DNA of 64,000 nt from Halobacillus sp. A5 (GTDB taxonomy: Bacteria > Bacillota > Bacilli > Bacillales > Halobacillaceae), in assembly GCF_024189315.1 (NCBI RefSeq), contig NZ_JAIZEO010000001.1, forward strand, positions 558,001 to 622,000, read 5' to 3'. The number at the start of each line of letters is the position of its first letter. Position 1 is the first letter of the stretch. The position numbers were made by a program, and so were the translations under genes. Of the stretch, positions 46,189 to 56,545 are shown piece after piece. The notes below the pieces were generated by a model. It ran no database searches. It was not told the DNA's origin and was given only the letters and a program-made list of their open reading frames with translations.

Positions 46189-46401
46189 TTACTCAATAAT
46201 GGCTATAACGTCTCCTTCATTAACAAAATCACCTTCGGCTACTTTTAACTCTTTCACTGTTCCTCCATCTTCTGCAGGGATGGGGATTTCCATTTTCATC
46301 GACTCTAATATAGCAATATCTTCCCCAGCAGCAACTGAATCCCCTTGCTGTGCAACAATCTTCCAAACACTTCCTGCCATTGAAGCTTTAATTTCAGTCA
46401 T
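46189..46401 (-). CDS. yngHB: Biotin carrier domain protein (YngHB)
   Basis: Protein of 70 residues, a free-standing biotinyl domain. AILESMKMEIPI contains the Lys that is biotinylated. It carries carboxybiotin between the biotin carboxylase and the carboxyltransferase encoded next to it. ATG 46401 follows TAAGGAGGAATTG. Confidence 0.95.
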   Translation of the reverse strand: MTEIKASMAGSVWKIVAQQGDSVAAGEDIAILESMKMEIPIPAEDGGTVKELKVAEGDFVNEGDVIAIIE

Positions 46402-46413
46402 TACAATTCCTCC

Positions 46414-47769
46414 TTAGGATTTTGAGATCGCTGGTAAATAATAATCTTGTATAAATGACGTCGTCGTATGACCTTGCAAGTAATGCTCATTCGTAACAAT
46501 ACGCTTAAGCATCGTTATATTGCTTTTAATGCCTTCGATTTCATATTGATGCAAAGCTGCTGTTAACTTCTGAACCGCTGCTTCTCTCGACTCTCCATGA
46601 ACGATTAACTTCGCAATCATTGGATCGTAAAATGGAGAAACAAAGGAATTGGAGTGAACAGCAAGCTCATGACGTAGCCCTGGATCCTCAGGGAGGGAAA
46701 GCTTTGTCAGTTGACCAGGTGACGGGTAAAACGTGTTCGAATCTTCAGCATAAATCCGTGCTTCAATCGCATGACCATTAATAACAAGATCATTTTGACT
46801 AAATGATAATGCTTCCCCTGCTGCAACCCTGAGCTGCTGCTCGACCAAATCAATACCGGTTATTTCTTCTGTCACTGGATGCTCAACCTGGAGACGTGTA
46901 TTCATTTCTAAGAAATAAAAGTTTTCGTTCTCATCTACTAAAAATTCAATCGTTCCTGCGTTTGTATAACCTAATGTTTGTACGGCCTGCAGTGCGCTAT
47001 CCCCCATCTTCTTCCGGGTTTCTTCTGATAGAAATGGAGAGGGAGCCTCTTCAATCACCTTTTGATGTCTGCGTTGAATGGAGCATTCCCTCTCAAATAG
47101 ATGCAGAGCATGTCCGTGATGGTCTGCGAGAACCTGGATTTCAATATGTCTTGGATTTATTATTTGTTTTTCAATGAACATCTTTCCATCCCCAAAGAAA
47201 GTTTTGGCACGCTTCTGATTGCTTTCAAAAGCTTTTGCCAGCTCTTCATTCGAAGACACAGACTGCATCCCTATGCCTCCCCCGCCGGCAGCCGCTTTGA
47301 CCATTACAGGGTACCCGATCTCTTCTGCAATATTTTTGGCCTCTGTTACATTTTCCACTGCTTCCATCGTCCCTGGTACTACTGGAACACCTGCTGCTTT
47401 CATTACGTTACGGGCGGCTATTTTGTCCCCCATTTCAGCTATGACTTCTGCAGAGGGTCCTATAAAGGTTAAACCTTCTTGTTTCACTCTTTCTGCAAAA
47501 GCTGCATTTTCACTGAGAAGACCATATCCAGGATGGATTGCTTCCGCTCCTGACTCTTTAGCAGCCTTTATAATCTTTTCAACATTTAAATAGGACTCAT
47601 TTACCCTCGGTTTACCGATTAAATAGCTTTCATCCGCCTGTTGTACATACGGTGCGTCCTGGTCAGCTTCCGAAAAAACGGCTGCAGTTTTTATATTAAA
47701 ACGTTGACACGTTCGAATGATTCGAGCGGCAATTTCCCCTCTATTCGCAATGAGTATTTTTGAAAACAT
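46414..47769 (-). CDS. yngHA: Biotin carboxylase subunit of acyl-CoA carboxylase (YngHA)
   Basis: Protein of 451 residues, ATP-grasp enzyme carboxylating biotin. It begins KILIANRGEIAARIIRTC, with KAAAGGGGIGMQ (ATP loop), HIEIQVLADHHGHALHLFERECSIQRR split over the active site, and FLEMNTRLQVEHPVTE. Length equals AccC, so the carrier is a separate gene as observed. AAGGAGGGATGCTC precedes ATG 47769. Confidence 0.95.
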   Translation of the reverse strand: MFSKILIANRGEIAARIIRTCQRFNIKTAAVFSEADQDAPYVQQADESYLIGKPRVNESYLNVEKIIKAAKESGAEAIHPGYGLLSENAAFAERVKQEGLTFIGPSAEVIAEMGDKIAARNVMKAAGVPVVPGTMEAVENVTEAKNIAEEIGYPVMVKAAAGGGGIGMQSVSSNEELAKAFESNQKRAKTFFGDGKMFIEKQIINPRHIEIQVLADHHGHALHLFERECSIQRRHQKVIEEAPSPFLSEETRKKMGDSALQAVQTLGYTNAGTIEFLVDENENFYFLEMNTRLQVEHPVTEEITGIDLVEQQLRVAAGEALSFSQNDLVINGHAIEARIYAEDSNTFYPSPGQLTKLSLPEDPGLRHELAVHSNSFVSPFYDPMIAKLIVHGESREAAVQKLTAALHQYEIEGIKSNITMLKRIVTNEHYLQGHTTTSFIQDYYLPAISKS

Positions 47770-47782
47770 AGAGCATCCCTCC

Positions 47783-49423
47783 TTATTTATTCCTGTTTAA
47801 CGTCTCAAGAGCTGCTTCTTTTAATTTGTATTTCTGGATTTTTCCGCTGGCTGTCATCGGGTATTCATCTGTAAACCGAATGTAGCGTGGAATTTTATGT
47901 TTGGATATCCTCCCATTACAAAATTCCCGAATATTTTCTTCATCAGGGTCTCTGCCTTCTTTAGGAATGACGTAGGCCATAATTTCTTCCCCGTATTTGG
48001 CATCTGGTATCCCGACCACTTGAACGTCAAGGACATCAGGATGCTGATATAAAAATTCTTCGATTTCACGTGGATAAACATTTTCGCCGCCTCTTATAAT
48101 CATGTCCTTCATGCGTCCGGTAATTTCCACATAACCGTCCTCATCCATTACAGCGATATCCCCTGTGTGCAGCCACCTGTCTTGATCGATGGACGCCTGG
48201 GTTGCTTCCTCATTTTTGTAATAGCCCTTCATCACAAGATAACCGCGGGTACACAGCTCACCAGGTATGCCGGGTTCACACTCTTCCTGAGTAGCAGGAT
48301 CCAGCACTTTGACTTCTACATTAGGGTGAGCTTTACCTACTGACCGGACACGCCGTTCTATAGGATCATCTGTTCTCGTCTGAGTAATCACAGGGGAGGA
48401 TTCAGTCTGGCCGTAAGCAATCGTAATCTCATCGGCCCCCATTTTATTCATGACGTCCTTCATGACTTCCATTGGACAGGTAGAGCCGGCCATAATTCCA
48501 GTTCTTAACGTCGTGGGTTTATAGTCGGTAAAGCTTGGATGATTAAGCTCTGCGATAAACATTGTGGGAACCCCGTGCAGACCCGTACAGCGTTCTTCTG
48601 TTACAGCTTTAAGAACGGCTTCTGGATCAAACTGTTCGAGAATGACCATTGTCGTTCCTTTAGAAACAGCTGCCATCGTGCCCAGTACGCATCCAAAGCA
48701 ATGGAAAAAGGGAACAGGAATACATAATCGATCTTCATAAGTGAGGCGCATACAATCAGCTACCTGGTTTCCATTGTTCACGATATTATAGTGGCTCAGC
48801 ATTACACCTTTAGGAAAACCTGTCGTGCCTGAGGTGTACTGCATGTTAATGACATCCGTATAATGGAGAGAATCGTGCCGGTCAGATAACATGCGGTCAC
48901 TAACAGATTGGCCGGCATGGATCACGTCATCCCATGTATAGCAGCCTGGATACTCGTTATCACTTAATACAATTACATTCTTTAGACATGGCAGCCTCTC
49001 ACTCTGCAAGTCTCCCTTAGTCGAATGGTCTAGCTCTGGACAAATTTCTCTTAAAATATCGATATAAGAAATTCCTCTGAAGCTTTCCGCTAAAATAAGC
49101 GTAGAAGCATCAGACTGCTTTAAAAGATATTCCAGCTCCTGAGCTCTGTAATTTGTGTTTACAGTAACGAGCACTGCGCCCATTTTTCCTGTAGCAAACT
49201 GGGTAGTCAGCCATTCGGGCTTATTATCGGACCAGATCGCCATGTGATCTCTCTTATCAATACCCAGGGCCATAAAACCTTTTGCAGCTTCATTTGTCAT
49301 ATTATTAAATTCTTTATACGTTTTACGAAGGTTCAACTGGGGATAAATCATCGCTTCATGTTCAGGGTACATCTCCGCCTGCTTCTCTAATAATTCTCCT
49401 ACCGTCAAGTTTAATAAAGACAT
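47783..49423 (-). CDS. yngI: AMP-forming fatty/branched acyl-CoA ligase (YngI)
   Basis: Protein of 546 residues. MQYTSGTTGFPKGVMLSH is the AMP-binding motif, IAYGQTESSPV the second, HTGDIAVMDEDGYVEITGRMKD the third, and MTASGKIQKYKL has the catalytic Lys. In this operon it probably activates a branched short-chain acid. AGGAGGTCCATC precedes ATG 49423. Confidence 0.92.
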   Translation of the reverse strand: MSLLNLTVGELLEKQAEMYPEHEAMIYPQLNLRKTYKEFNNMTNEAAKGFMALGIDKRDHMAIWSDNKPEWLTTQFATGKMGAVLVTVNTNYRAQELEYLLKQSDASTLILAESFRGISYIDILREICPELDHSTKGDLQSERLPCLKNVIVLSDNEYPGCYTWDDVIHAGQSVSDRMLSDRHDSLHYTDVINMQYTSGTTGFPKGVMLSHYNIVNNGNQVADCMRLTYEDRLCIPVPFFHCFGCVLGTMAAVSKGTTMVILEQFDPEAVLKAVTEERCTGLHGVPTMFIAELNHPSFTDYKPTTLRTGIMAGSTCPMEVMKDVMNKMGADEITIAYGQTESSPVITQTRTDDPIERRVRSVGKAHPNVEVKVLDPATQEECEPGIPGELCTRGYLVMKGYYKNEEATQASIDQDRWLHTGDIAVMDEDGYVEITGRMKDMIIRGGENVYPREIEEFLYQHPDVLDVQVVGIPDAKYGEEIMAYVIPKEGRDPDEENIREFCNGRISKHKIPRYIRFTDEYPMTASGKIQKYKLKEAALETLNRNK

Positions 49424-49442
49424 GATGGACCTCCTTTATAAT

Positions 49443-50585
49443 TTAACAGCCTAACTGACGAGCAATGACTAAGCGCTGAATCTCAGACGTTCCTTCTCCT
49501 ATTTCTAACAGCTTGGCGTCTCTTAGGTAGCGTTCAACTTCATACTCCCTCATATAACCGTAGCCCCCATGAATTTGAATAGCTTCATTCGACGCGCGAA
49601 ATGCTGTTTCAGAAGCGAATAACTTCGCATACGCCGCTTCCTTAGAAAAGTTTTTATTGTGATCCTTAAGCCATGCGGCTTTTAAGACCATATTACGAGC
49701 GAGTTCTACTTCCATCGCCATATCAGCCAGCTTGAACTGAATGGCTTGAAAGTTTGAAATCGGCTGTCCGAACTGCTTCCTCTCCTTCGCGTAGGCAAGT
49801 GATTTATCCAGAGCTGCCTGGGCGATTCCGACAGCTAAAGCACCAATGGAAATACGGCCGCCGTCAAGTGTATATAAGAATTGTTTAAATCCGCCGTTAA
49901 GCTCCCCGAGAACATTTTCTTTAGGAACGTGAACATCTTCTAAAATAATTTCTGACGTATTCGAACCACGAACCCCCATCTTCTCGTAAGGACTCGTAAT
50001 CTTCATTCCTGGAGTATCTTTAGGAATGATAAAAGCCGAGATTATATTCTTCCCATCGCTGCGTTTCCCAGAGACCGCCGTAACCGTAATAGAACGCGCG
50101 TATTCGGCGTTGGTAATCCAGCACTTCTCCCCGTTAATAACATAGTGATCTCCCTGCAGCTCTGCGGTTGTTTTAGTACCACCGGCATCAGAGCCGGCAT
50201 TTGGCTCTGTAAGTCCAAACGAACCCAATCCTTCCCCTTTAGCTAACGGCACGAGAAATCTTTGCTTCTGTTCTTCTGTACCGAAATAATAAATTGGGCT
50301 AGCTCCTAATGACACAGCTGCGGCATAGCTTAATCCGGTGGAACCGCATGCTTTTCCGATTTCTTCAACTGCTAATGCGTAGGTCAGCGTGTCTGCTCCA
50401 GCACCCCCGTAATTTTCTGGAAAGGGAATTCCCAGCAGACCCAGCTGTCCCATTTCTTTAAATATATCCTCAGGAAACTCCGCTTTTTGATCAATATCAA
50501 CAGCTCTCGGGCGAATGACCCCATCCGCAAAATCACGCACCATTTTCCGTGTCATTTCCTGCTCTTTGGTTAACTCAAAATTCAT
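49443..50585 (-). CDS. yngJ: Acyl-CoA dehydrogenase (YngJ, isovaleryl/short-branched type)
   Basis: Protein of 380 residues, FAD flavoprotein. [19 protein letters not shown] and WITNAEYA bind flavin, and [21 protein letters not shown] is the C-terminal signature. The Glu in [11 protein letters not shown] sits where medium- and short-chain dehydrogenases keep their catalytic base; true mammalian isovaleryl-CoA dehydrogenase has Ala there. Context still favours a branched acyl-CoA substrate. First gene of the operon; AGGGGGAAATGGT precedes ATG 50585. Confidence 0.92.
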   Translation of the reverse strand: MNFELTKEQEMTRKMVRDFADGVIRPRAVDIDQKAEFPEDIFKEMGQLGLLGIPFPENYGGAGADTLTYALAVEEIGKACGSTGLSYAAAVSLGASPIYYFGTEEQKQRFLVPLAKGEGLGSFGLTEPNAGSDAGGTKTTAELQGDHYVINGEKCWITNAEYARSITVTAVSGKRSDGKNIISAFIIPKDTPGMKITSPYEKMGVRGSNTSEIILEDVHVPKENVLGELNGGFKQFLYTLDGGRISIGALAVGIAQAALDKSLAYAKERKQFGQPISNFQAIQFKLADMAMEVELARNMVLKAAWLKDHNKNFSKEAAYAKLFASETAFRASNEAIQIHGGYGYMREYEVERYLRDAKLLEIGEGTSEIQRLVIARQLGC

Positions 50586-50605
50586 ACCATTTCCCCCTTG
50601 TTTAA

Positions 50606-50623
50606 AGACCGACTGGTTGGTCT
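50606..50623. promoter_or_regulatory. Palindromic operator candidate before yngJ
   Basis: The 18 bases AGACCGAC-TG-GTTGGTCT are symmetric at 14 positions. It ends 21 bases before the yngJ start codon, in the transcript leader or promoter of the catabolic operon. GACC-GGTC palindromes are common targets of TetR-family acyl-CoA regulators. Confidence 0.5.
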
Positions 50624-50641
50624 GTAATGAGCAAAAATAAA

Positions 50642-50655
50642 TGTAAGCGTTTACT
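50642..50655. promoter_or_regulatory. cre site (CcpA carbon catabolite control) before the yngJ operon
   Basis: TGTAAGCGTTTACT fits the cre consensus TGWNANCGNTNWCA at all fixed positions but the last. It overlaps the end of the TetR gene and lies 57-70 bases upstream of the yngJ start, so glucose repression of the operon is likely. Confidence 0.6.
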
Positions 50656-51286
50656 TACTATCGTAAAAAAAAGGAACGTGCAGCATTTGATTTTCGTAAT
50701 AAACGGCTGATTCATCAGGCGGGAGTAAAGAATGGAGAATGATATCAATGAAGACGTCTGCGATTTCATCAATAGAGTAGTCGCCGTCTCTTCTATACCA
50801 TTTGTACATCCAGTTCACCATTCCCAGGATGGCCATGCTTGTTAACCCGGGCGGCAGTTCTTTCCTGAAGTGGCCGGTCCGTTGACCTTCTGTGATCACT
50901 TGGAAAATGAGACTCTTAAATTCATCCCGCTTCTGTTTAATCTGCTCGTTATAAGGCGGCTTTAAGTATTTGCTTTCCTGATAAAAGACAGATAGATGAG
51001 GCTTATATAAGTCAAACACTCGAACAAATACTCTGGTAATTTCCTGGATTTTATCTATAGGTGAGCGATGGGTTTCATCAGCACGTTTCGCTTCTTTAGA
51101 TACGTATGTAATGAATGCATCATGGATGACGTAAAGTAGTTCATCTTTTGATTGAAAGTGATGATAAAATCCGCCTTTAGACGTTTTTGATGCCTCCACG
51201 ATCTGTTTAACTGTAACACCATGGAAACCATACTCGTCAAATAGTATCAGTGACTGCTCAATGATTCGATCTCGTAAATTTAACAT
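50651..51286 (-). CDS. TetR family regulator, FadR-like, of acyl-CoA catabolism
   Basis: Protein of 211 residues. Helix-turn-helix at about 8-52: [17 protein letters not shown] and [20 protein letters not shown]. The C-terminal part with [18 protein letters not shown] resembles acyl-CoA-sensing FadR/KstR2-type regulators. It is transcribed just ahead of the yngJ operon in the same direction and has an operator-like palindrome at its own promoter. GAGGGGATGGTGT precedes ATG 51286. Confidence 0.87.
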   Translation of the reverse strand: MLNLRDRIIEQSLILFDEYGFHGVTVKQIVEASKTSKGGFYHHFQSKDELLYVIHDAFITYVSKEAKRADETHRSPIDKIQEITRVFVRVFDLYKPHLSVFYQESKYLKPPYNEQIKQKRDEFKSLIFQVITEGQRTGHFRKELPPGLTSMAILGMVNWMYKWYRRDGDYSIDEIADVFIDIILHSLLPPDESAVYYENQMLHVPFFYDSK

Positions 51287-51303
51287 ACACCATCCCCTCA
51301 GAC

Positions 51304-51317
51304 TGAATATACATTCA
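51304..51317. promoter_or_regulatory. Operator candidate at the TetR gene promoter
   Basis: TGAATATACATTCA is a near-perfect palindrome, followed by TC. It lies 18-31 bases before the ATG, just downstream of TTGTTT and TAAGAT boxes read leftward. It is nearly identical to the site at 40799 in front of the acyl-CoA synthetase gene. Confidence 0.55.
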
Positions 51318-51482
51318 TCTTATCACAATTTTAATAAAAAACAACATTTCCCATTTCTATAATATAGTTAAGTTTGTTCACCAAACAACCAAACTTTTAC
51401 TTGCATGCAAAACAGTTAAAGGAATTATTATACAAGGAGGAAATGTCTCATCTTTTAAGAGGAGACAGACGCCATTGCATAA

Positions 51483-51513
51483 AAAGGCCCTTTCTCAAGT
51501 AGAAAGAGCCTTT
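51483..51513 (-). terminator. Terminator of parC
   Basis: AAAGGCCCTTTCT (51483-51495) pairs with AGAAAGAGCCTTT (51501-51513), one mismatch; leftward it ends in a T-run. It could also work rightward. Confidence 0.75.
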
Positions 51514-51519
51514 CTGTTA

Positions 51520-53967
51520 TTAACCTTCTGTGGAAAATGTTTTTTCATACTGCGGTTGAACCCATGTTTCCGTGACCTCTCCGCTATTTTCAACATCAAG
51601 AACGTAGGATCCATTACTATAGCGGTCATTAGCTTTAAATTCCATCGGTTGAACGACCTTTAATTCTTCTTTCGTCGTATTTAAAACGATAGTATCCTGG
51701 TTCGTCACAATATGAACATCAACCACCTGGTGTGGATTTTTCTTTAACTCTCTTAACATTATGACACCCCGTTTAGCCCTTGACGTGCGCTCAAATTCTT
51801 TTAAGCGCATTCGTTTAACAGCGCCTCTATGAGTCGTTAACAGTAGTGACGGATCTTCTTCAGGGAGAAAGACCTGACCGGAAACAACGTATTCTCCCTC
51901 TTTAAGCTGGATCGCTTTTACACCGGCAGCCCTCTGTCCGACCGTATTCACTTCGGCTTCTGAAAACCATAAACCATAGGCTTTATTTGAGGCAATGAAT
52001 AGATCATATAGCCCATTGGTTAAATGAACATCAACTACTTCATCGTCACCCTTTAAATTAACAGCGATTAATGGTTTAGAATGTCTGGTTGCCTGATAGA
52101 GTTCCAGTTCGCTCTTCTTAACCATACCGTTCTTTGTAAAGAAAATTAAATAATGATCATCTTTATATTCCCGAATTGGAATAGCGTCAATTAAATATTC
52201 TTCTTTATCAATAGATACGATATTCGCAATATGCTGCCCAAGGTCTTTCCAGCGGATGTCCGGCAGCTTGTGGACCGGAAGATAGAGATATTTACCGAGA
52301 TTCGTAAATAATAAGATCGTATCTGTAGTATTTATTTCTAGCAGACGCAGAACGTGATCTCCATCTTTTATAGCAAGGTCTGCACCGTTAGACGCTCCGT
52401 AGGAACGAAGGCTTGTCCTTTTTATATAACCGTCCTTAGTTACAGATACGACAATATCCTCGCTGGCTACGGTCACCTCTAAGTCTACCTTTAACTCTTC
52501 TACTTTTTCTTCAATCTGGGTTAATCGGTCATCTGCATATTTCTTTTTCATCGAACGAAGATCAGCTTTGATAACGTTTAACAGTCTGTTTTCACTCGCT
52601 AGTAACGCCTGTAAATATTCAATCTGGGCAGCCAGATCGTCTGCTTCCTTCTGTAGATCGGTGATATCCGTATTAGTTAAACGATAAAGCTGTAGTGTGA
52701 CGATAGCTTCTGCTTGTTCTTCTGTGAACTGATAAGCCTCCATAAGCTGCACCTTTGCATCGGCTTTGTCTTTTGATGCACGTATTGTTGCAATGACATC
52801 ATCTAATATAGAAATTGCTTTAATCAAGCCTTCTACAATATGAGCACGTTTCTGTGCTTTATTTAAATCATAGACAGACTGACGGGTGACCACTTCTTTC
52901 TGATGGGCAATGTATGCATCCAGCATTTGCGGAAGGCTGAGTAAAGTAGGTGTGCGTTCATAAATGGCCACCATATTAAAGTTATAAGCGATCTGCAAAT
53001 CAGTATGCTTATAAAGGTACTTTAGAACGCCTTCACTATTAGCATCTTTCTTTAATTCAACCACAATTCTCATTCCTGTGCGGTCTGTTTCATCACGCAC
53101 TTCCGAAATGCCTTCCACTTTCTTATCAATACGCAGTTCATCCATCCGCTTTACAAGTGTAGCTTTATTAACTTCATATGGGATTTCATCAATCACGATC
53201 TGTTCCCGTCCGCCTCTGACAGCCTGGATGCCGGCTTTCCCTCGTAATATAATTTTTCCTTTTCCAGATTCATAAGCTTTTTTCAAACCGTCAAGCCCCT
53301 GAATAATACCTCCAGTAGGGAAATCAGGACCTTTTAGTTTAGTCATAAGTTCATCCACCGTGGACTGCGGCTTATCGATTCTCATAATTACCGAATCAAT
53401 GACCTCTCCCAAATTGTGAGGAGGAATTTCTGTTGCATAGCCTGCAGAAATTCCAGTCGCCCCGTTTGCTAACAAGTTAGGGAATTTAGCAGGTAACACA
53501 GTAGGCTCATTAATCGTGTCATCAAAGTTAGGTATGTGTTCAACCGTGTTCTTTTCAATATCTCTTAAAAGTTCAGAAGAAATGCTTGATAACCTGGCTT
53601 CCGTATACCGCATTGCTGCAGGCGGATCACCATCCACACTTCCGTTGTTTCCGTGCATCTCAACAAGCGATTTTCTTACTTTCCAGTTCTGACTTAAACG
53701 TACCATCGCATCATATACAGAAGTGTCACCGTGAGGGTGATAGTTACCGATGACTGTACCAACGGTTTTTGCTGATTTTCGATACGCTTTATCGTGTGTG
53801 TTTTTTTCTTGATGCATCGCATACAGGATCCGGCGCTGTACCGGCTTTAACCCGTCTCTTGCATCTGGTAGAGCCCGTTCCTGAATGATGTACTTACTAT
53901 AGCGCCCAAACCGGTCGCCCAGTACTTCTTCTAGTGGTAAATCTAAAAATTTTTCTGCCTCAGCCAA
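51520..53967 (-). CDS. parC: DNA topoisomerase IV subunit A
   Basis: Protein of 815 residues (B. subtilis ParC about 806). It breaks and rejoins DNA to separate daughter chromosomes. DGLKPVQRRILYAM is the start of the breakage domain; the catalytic Tyr is in AAMRYTEARLS near residue 120; six beta-pinwheel repeats form the C-terminal part. The pair with parE and a yneT-like gene upstream distinguishes it from GyrA. The start is TTG 53967 with AAGGGGGATC upstream. Confidence 0.95.
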   Translation of the reverse strand: MAEAEKFLDLPLEEVLGDRFGRYSKYIIQERALPDARDGLKPVQRRILYAMHQEKNTHDKAYRKSAKTVGTVIGNYHPHGDTSVYDAMVRLSQNWKVRKSLVEMHGNNGSVDGDPPAAMRYTEARLSSISSELLRDIEKNTVEHIPNFDDTINEPTVLPAKFPNLLANGATGISAGYATEIPPHNLGEVIDSVIMRIDKPQSTVDELMTKLKGPDFPTGGIIQGLDGLKKAYESGKGKIILRGKAGIQAVRGGREQIVIDEIPYEVNKATLVKRMDELRIDKKVEGISEVRDETDRTGMRIVVELKKDANSEGVLKYLYKHTDLQIAYNFNMVAIYERTPTLLSLPQMLDAYIAHQKEVVTRQSVYDLNKAQKRAHIVEGLIKAISILDDVIATIRASKDKADAKVQLMEAYQFTEEQAEAIVTLQLYRLTNTDITDLQKEADDLAAQIEYLQALLASENRLLNVIKADLRSMKKKYADDRLTQIEEKVEELKVDLEVTVASEDIVVSVTKDGYIKRTSLRSYGASNGADLAIKDGDHVLRLLEINTTDTILLFTNLGKYLYLPVHKLPDIRWKDLGQHIANIVSIDKEEYLIDAIPIREYKDDHYLIFFTKNGMVKKSELELYQATRHSKPLIAVNLKGDDEVVDVHLTNGLYDLFIASNKAYGLWFSEAEVNTVGQRAAGVKAIQLKEGEYVVSGQVFLPEEDPSLLLTTHRGAVKRMRLKEFERTSRAKRGVIMLRELKKNPHQVVDVHIVTNQDTIVLNTTKEELKVVQPMEFKANDRYSNGSYVLDVENSGEVTETWVQPQYEKTFSTEG

Positions 53968-53982
53968 CAGAAGATCCCCCTT

Positions 53983-55953
<1,971 letters not shown>

Positions 55954-55980
55954 CTACACGACCTGCATACTACTATATTA

Positions 55981-55992
55981 GAACAAATGTTC
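55981..55992. promoter_or_regulatory. LexA-type SOS box before parE
   Basis: GAACAAATGTTC matches the Bacillus LexA core GAAC-N4-GTTC. Read leftward it sits between TTTACA and TAATAT boxes spaced 17 bases, inside the likely parE promoter. parEC belongs to the B. subtilis LexA regulon as I recall. Confidence 0.6.
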
Positions 55993-56081
55993 CCGAGTGT
56001 AAACGTACAGGTATAAACATCACTTGTTATATTGTAGCGGTTTTACGAAAAGACGCAAATCTATTTTCATTATCATACACG

Positions 56082-56110
56082 AAAAAACCCCTGTAGAAAC
56101 AGGGATTTTT
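56082..56110 (-). terminator. Terminator after the yneT-like gene
   Basis: CCCCTGT (56088-56094) and ACAGGG (56099-56104) form a stem flanked by A- and T-runs; read leftward it ends in six T. Confidence 0.8.
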
Positions 56111-56123
56111 CATCACAATGATT

Positions 56124-56534
56124 TTATTTTACCAAAGCATGCGTTACTTTAATACAGTTATTCATAACGACTTCTATCTTTGTGTCTTTTAATATGGAAG
56201 GCACATCTTCGTGAAATACACCCTGCTGCGCCCAAAATGCTTTAGCATTTATCTCCTTAGCTTCTTTTGCAAGGTCAGGAAGAAAGTTAGACCTTCTGAA
56301 CACATTTATAATATCGACCGGCTCCTCAATCTGAGATAATGAACTATAGGCAGGCTCACCCAATGCCTCCGTTATTTCAGGGTTAACTGGTATAATCTTA
56401 TAGCCCGCCTCCTTCATAGCCAGACTGATTTGATAAGATGTACGGTAAGGTTTGTTAGATAAGCCGACCACAGCAATGGTTTTAGAATCCTTTAAAATTG
56501 AGCGCAGTATGTCCTGACCAGGGTTTTTAAACAT
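56124..56534 (-). CDS. yneT: CoA-binding Rossmann-fold protein (YneT)
   Basis: Protein of 136 residues of the CoA-binding domain family. IAVVGLSNKPYRTSYQI at 20-36 and GYKIIPVNPEI are the nucleotide-fold motifs; VDIINVFRRSNFLP and AKAFWAQQGVFHE follow. The B. subtilis yneT is also just upstream of parE. The role is unknown. AGGAGGCTGAAAA precedes ATG 56534. Confidence 0.92.
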   Translation of the reverse strand: MFKNPGQDILRSILKDSKTIAVVGLSNKPYRTSYQISLAMKEAGYKIIPVNPEITEALGEPAYSSLSQIEEPVDIINVFRRSNFLPDLAKEAKEINAKAFWAQQGVFHEDVPSILKDTKIEVVMNNCIKVTHALVK

Positions 56535-56545
56535 TTTTCAGCCTC

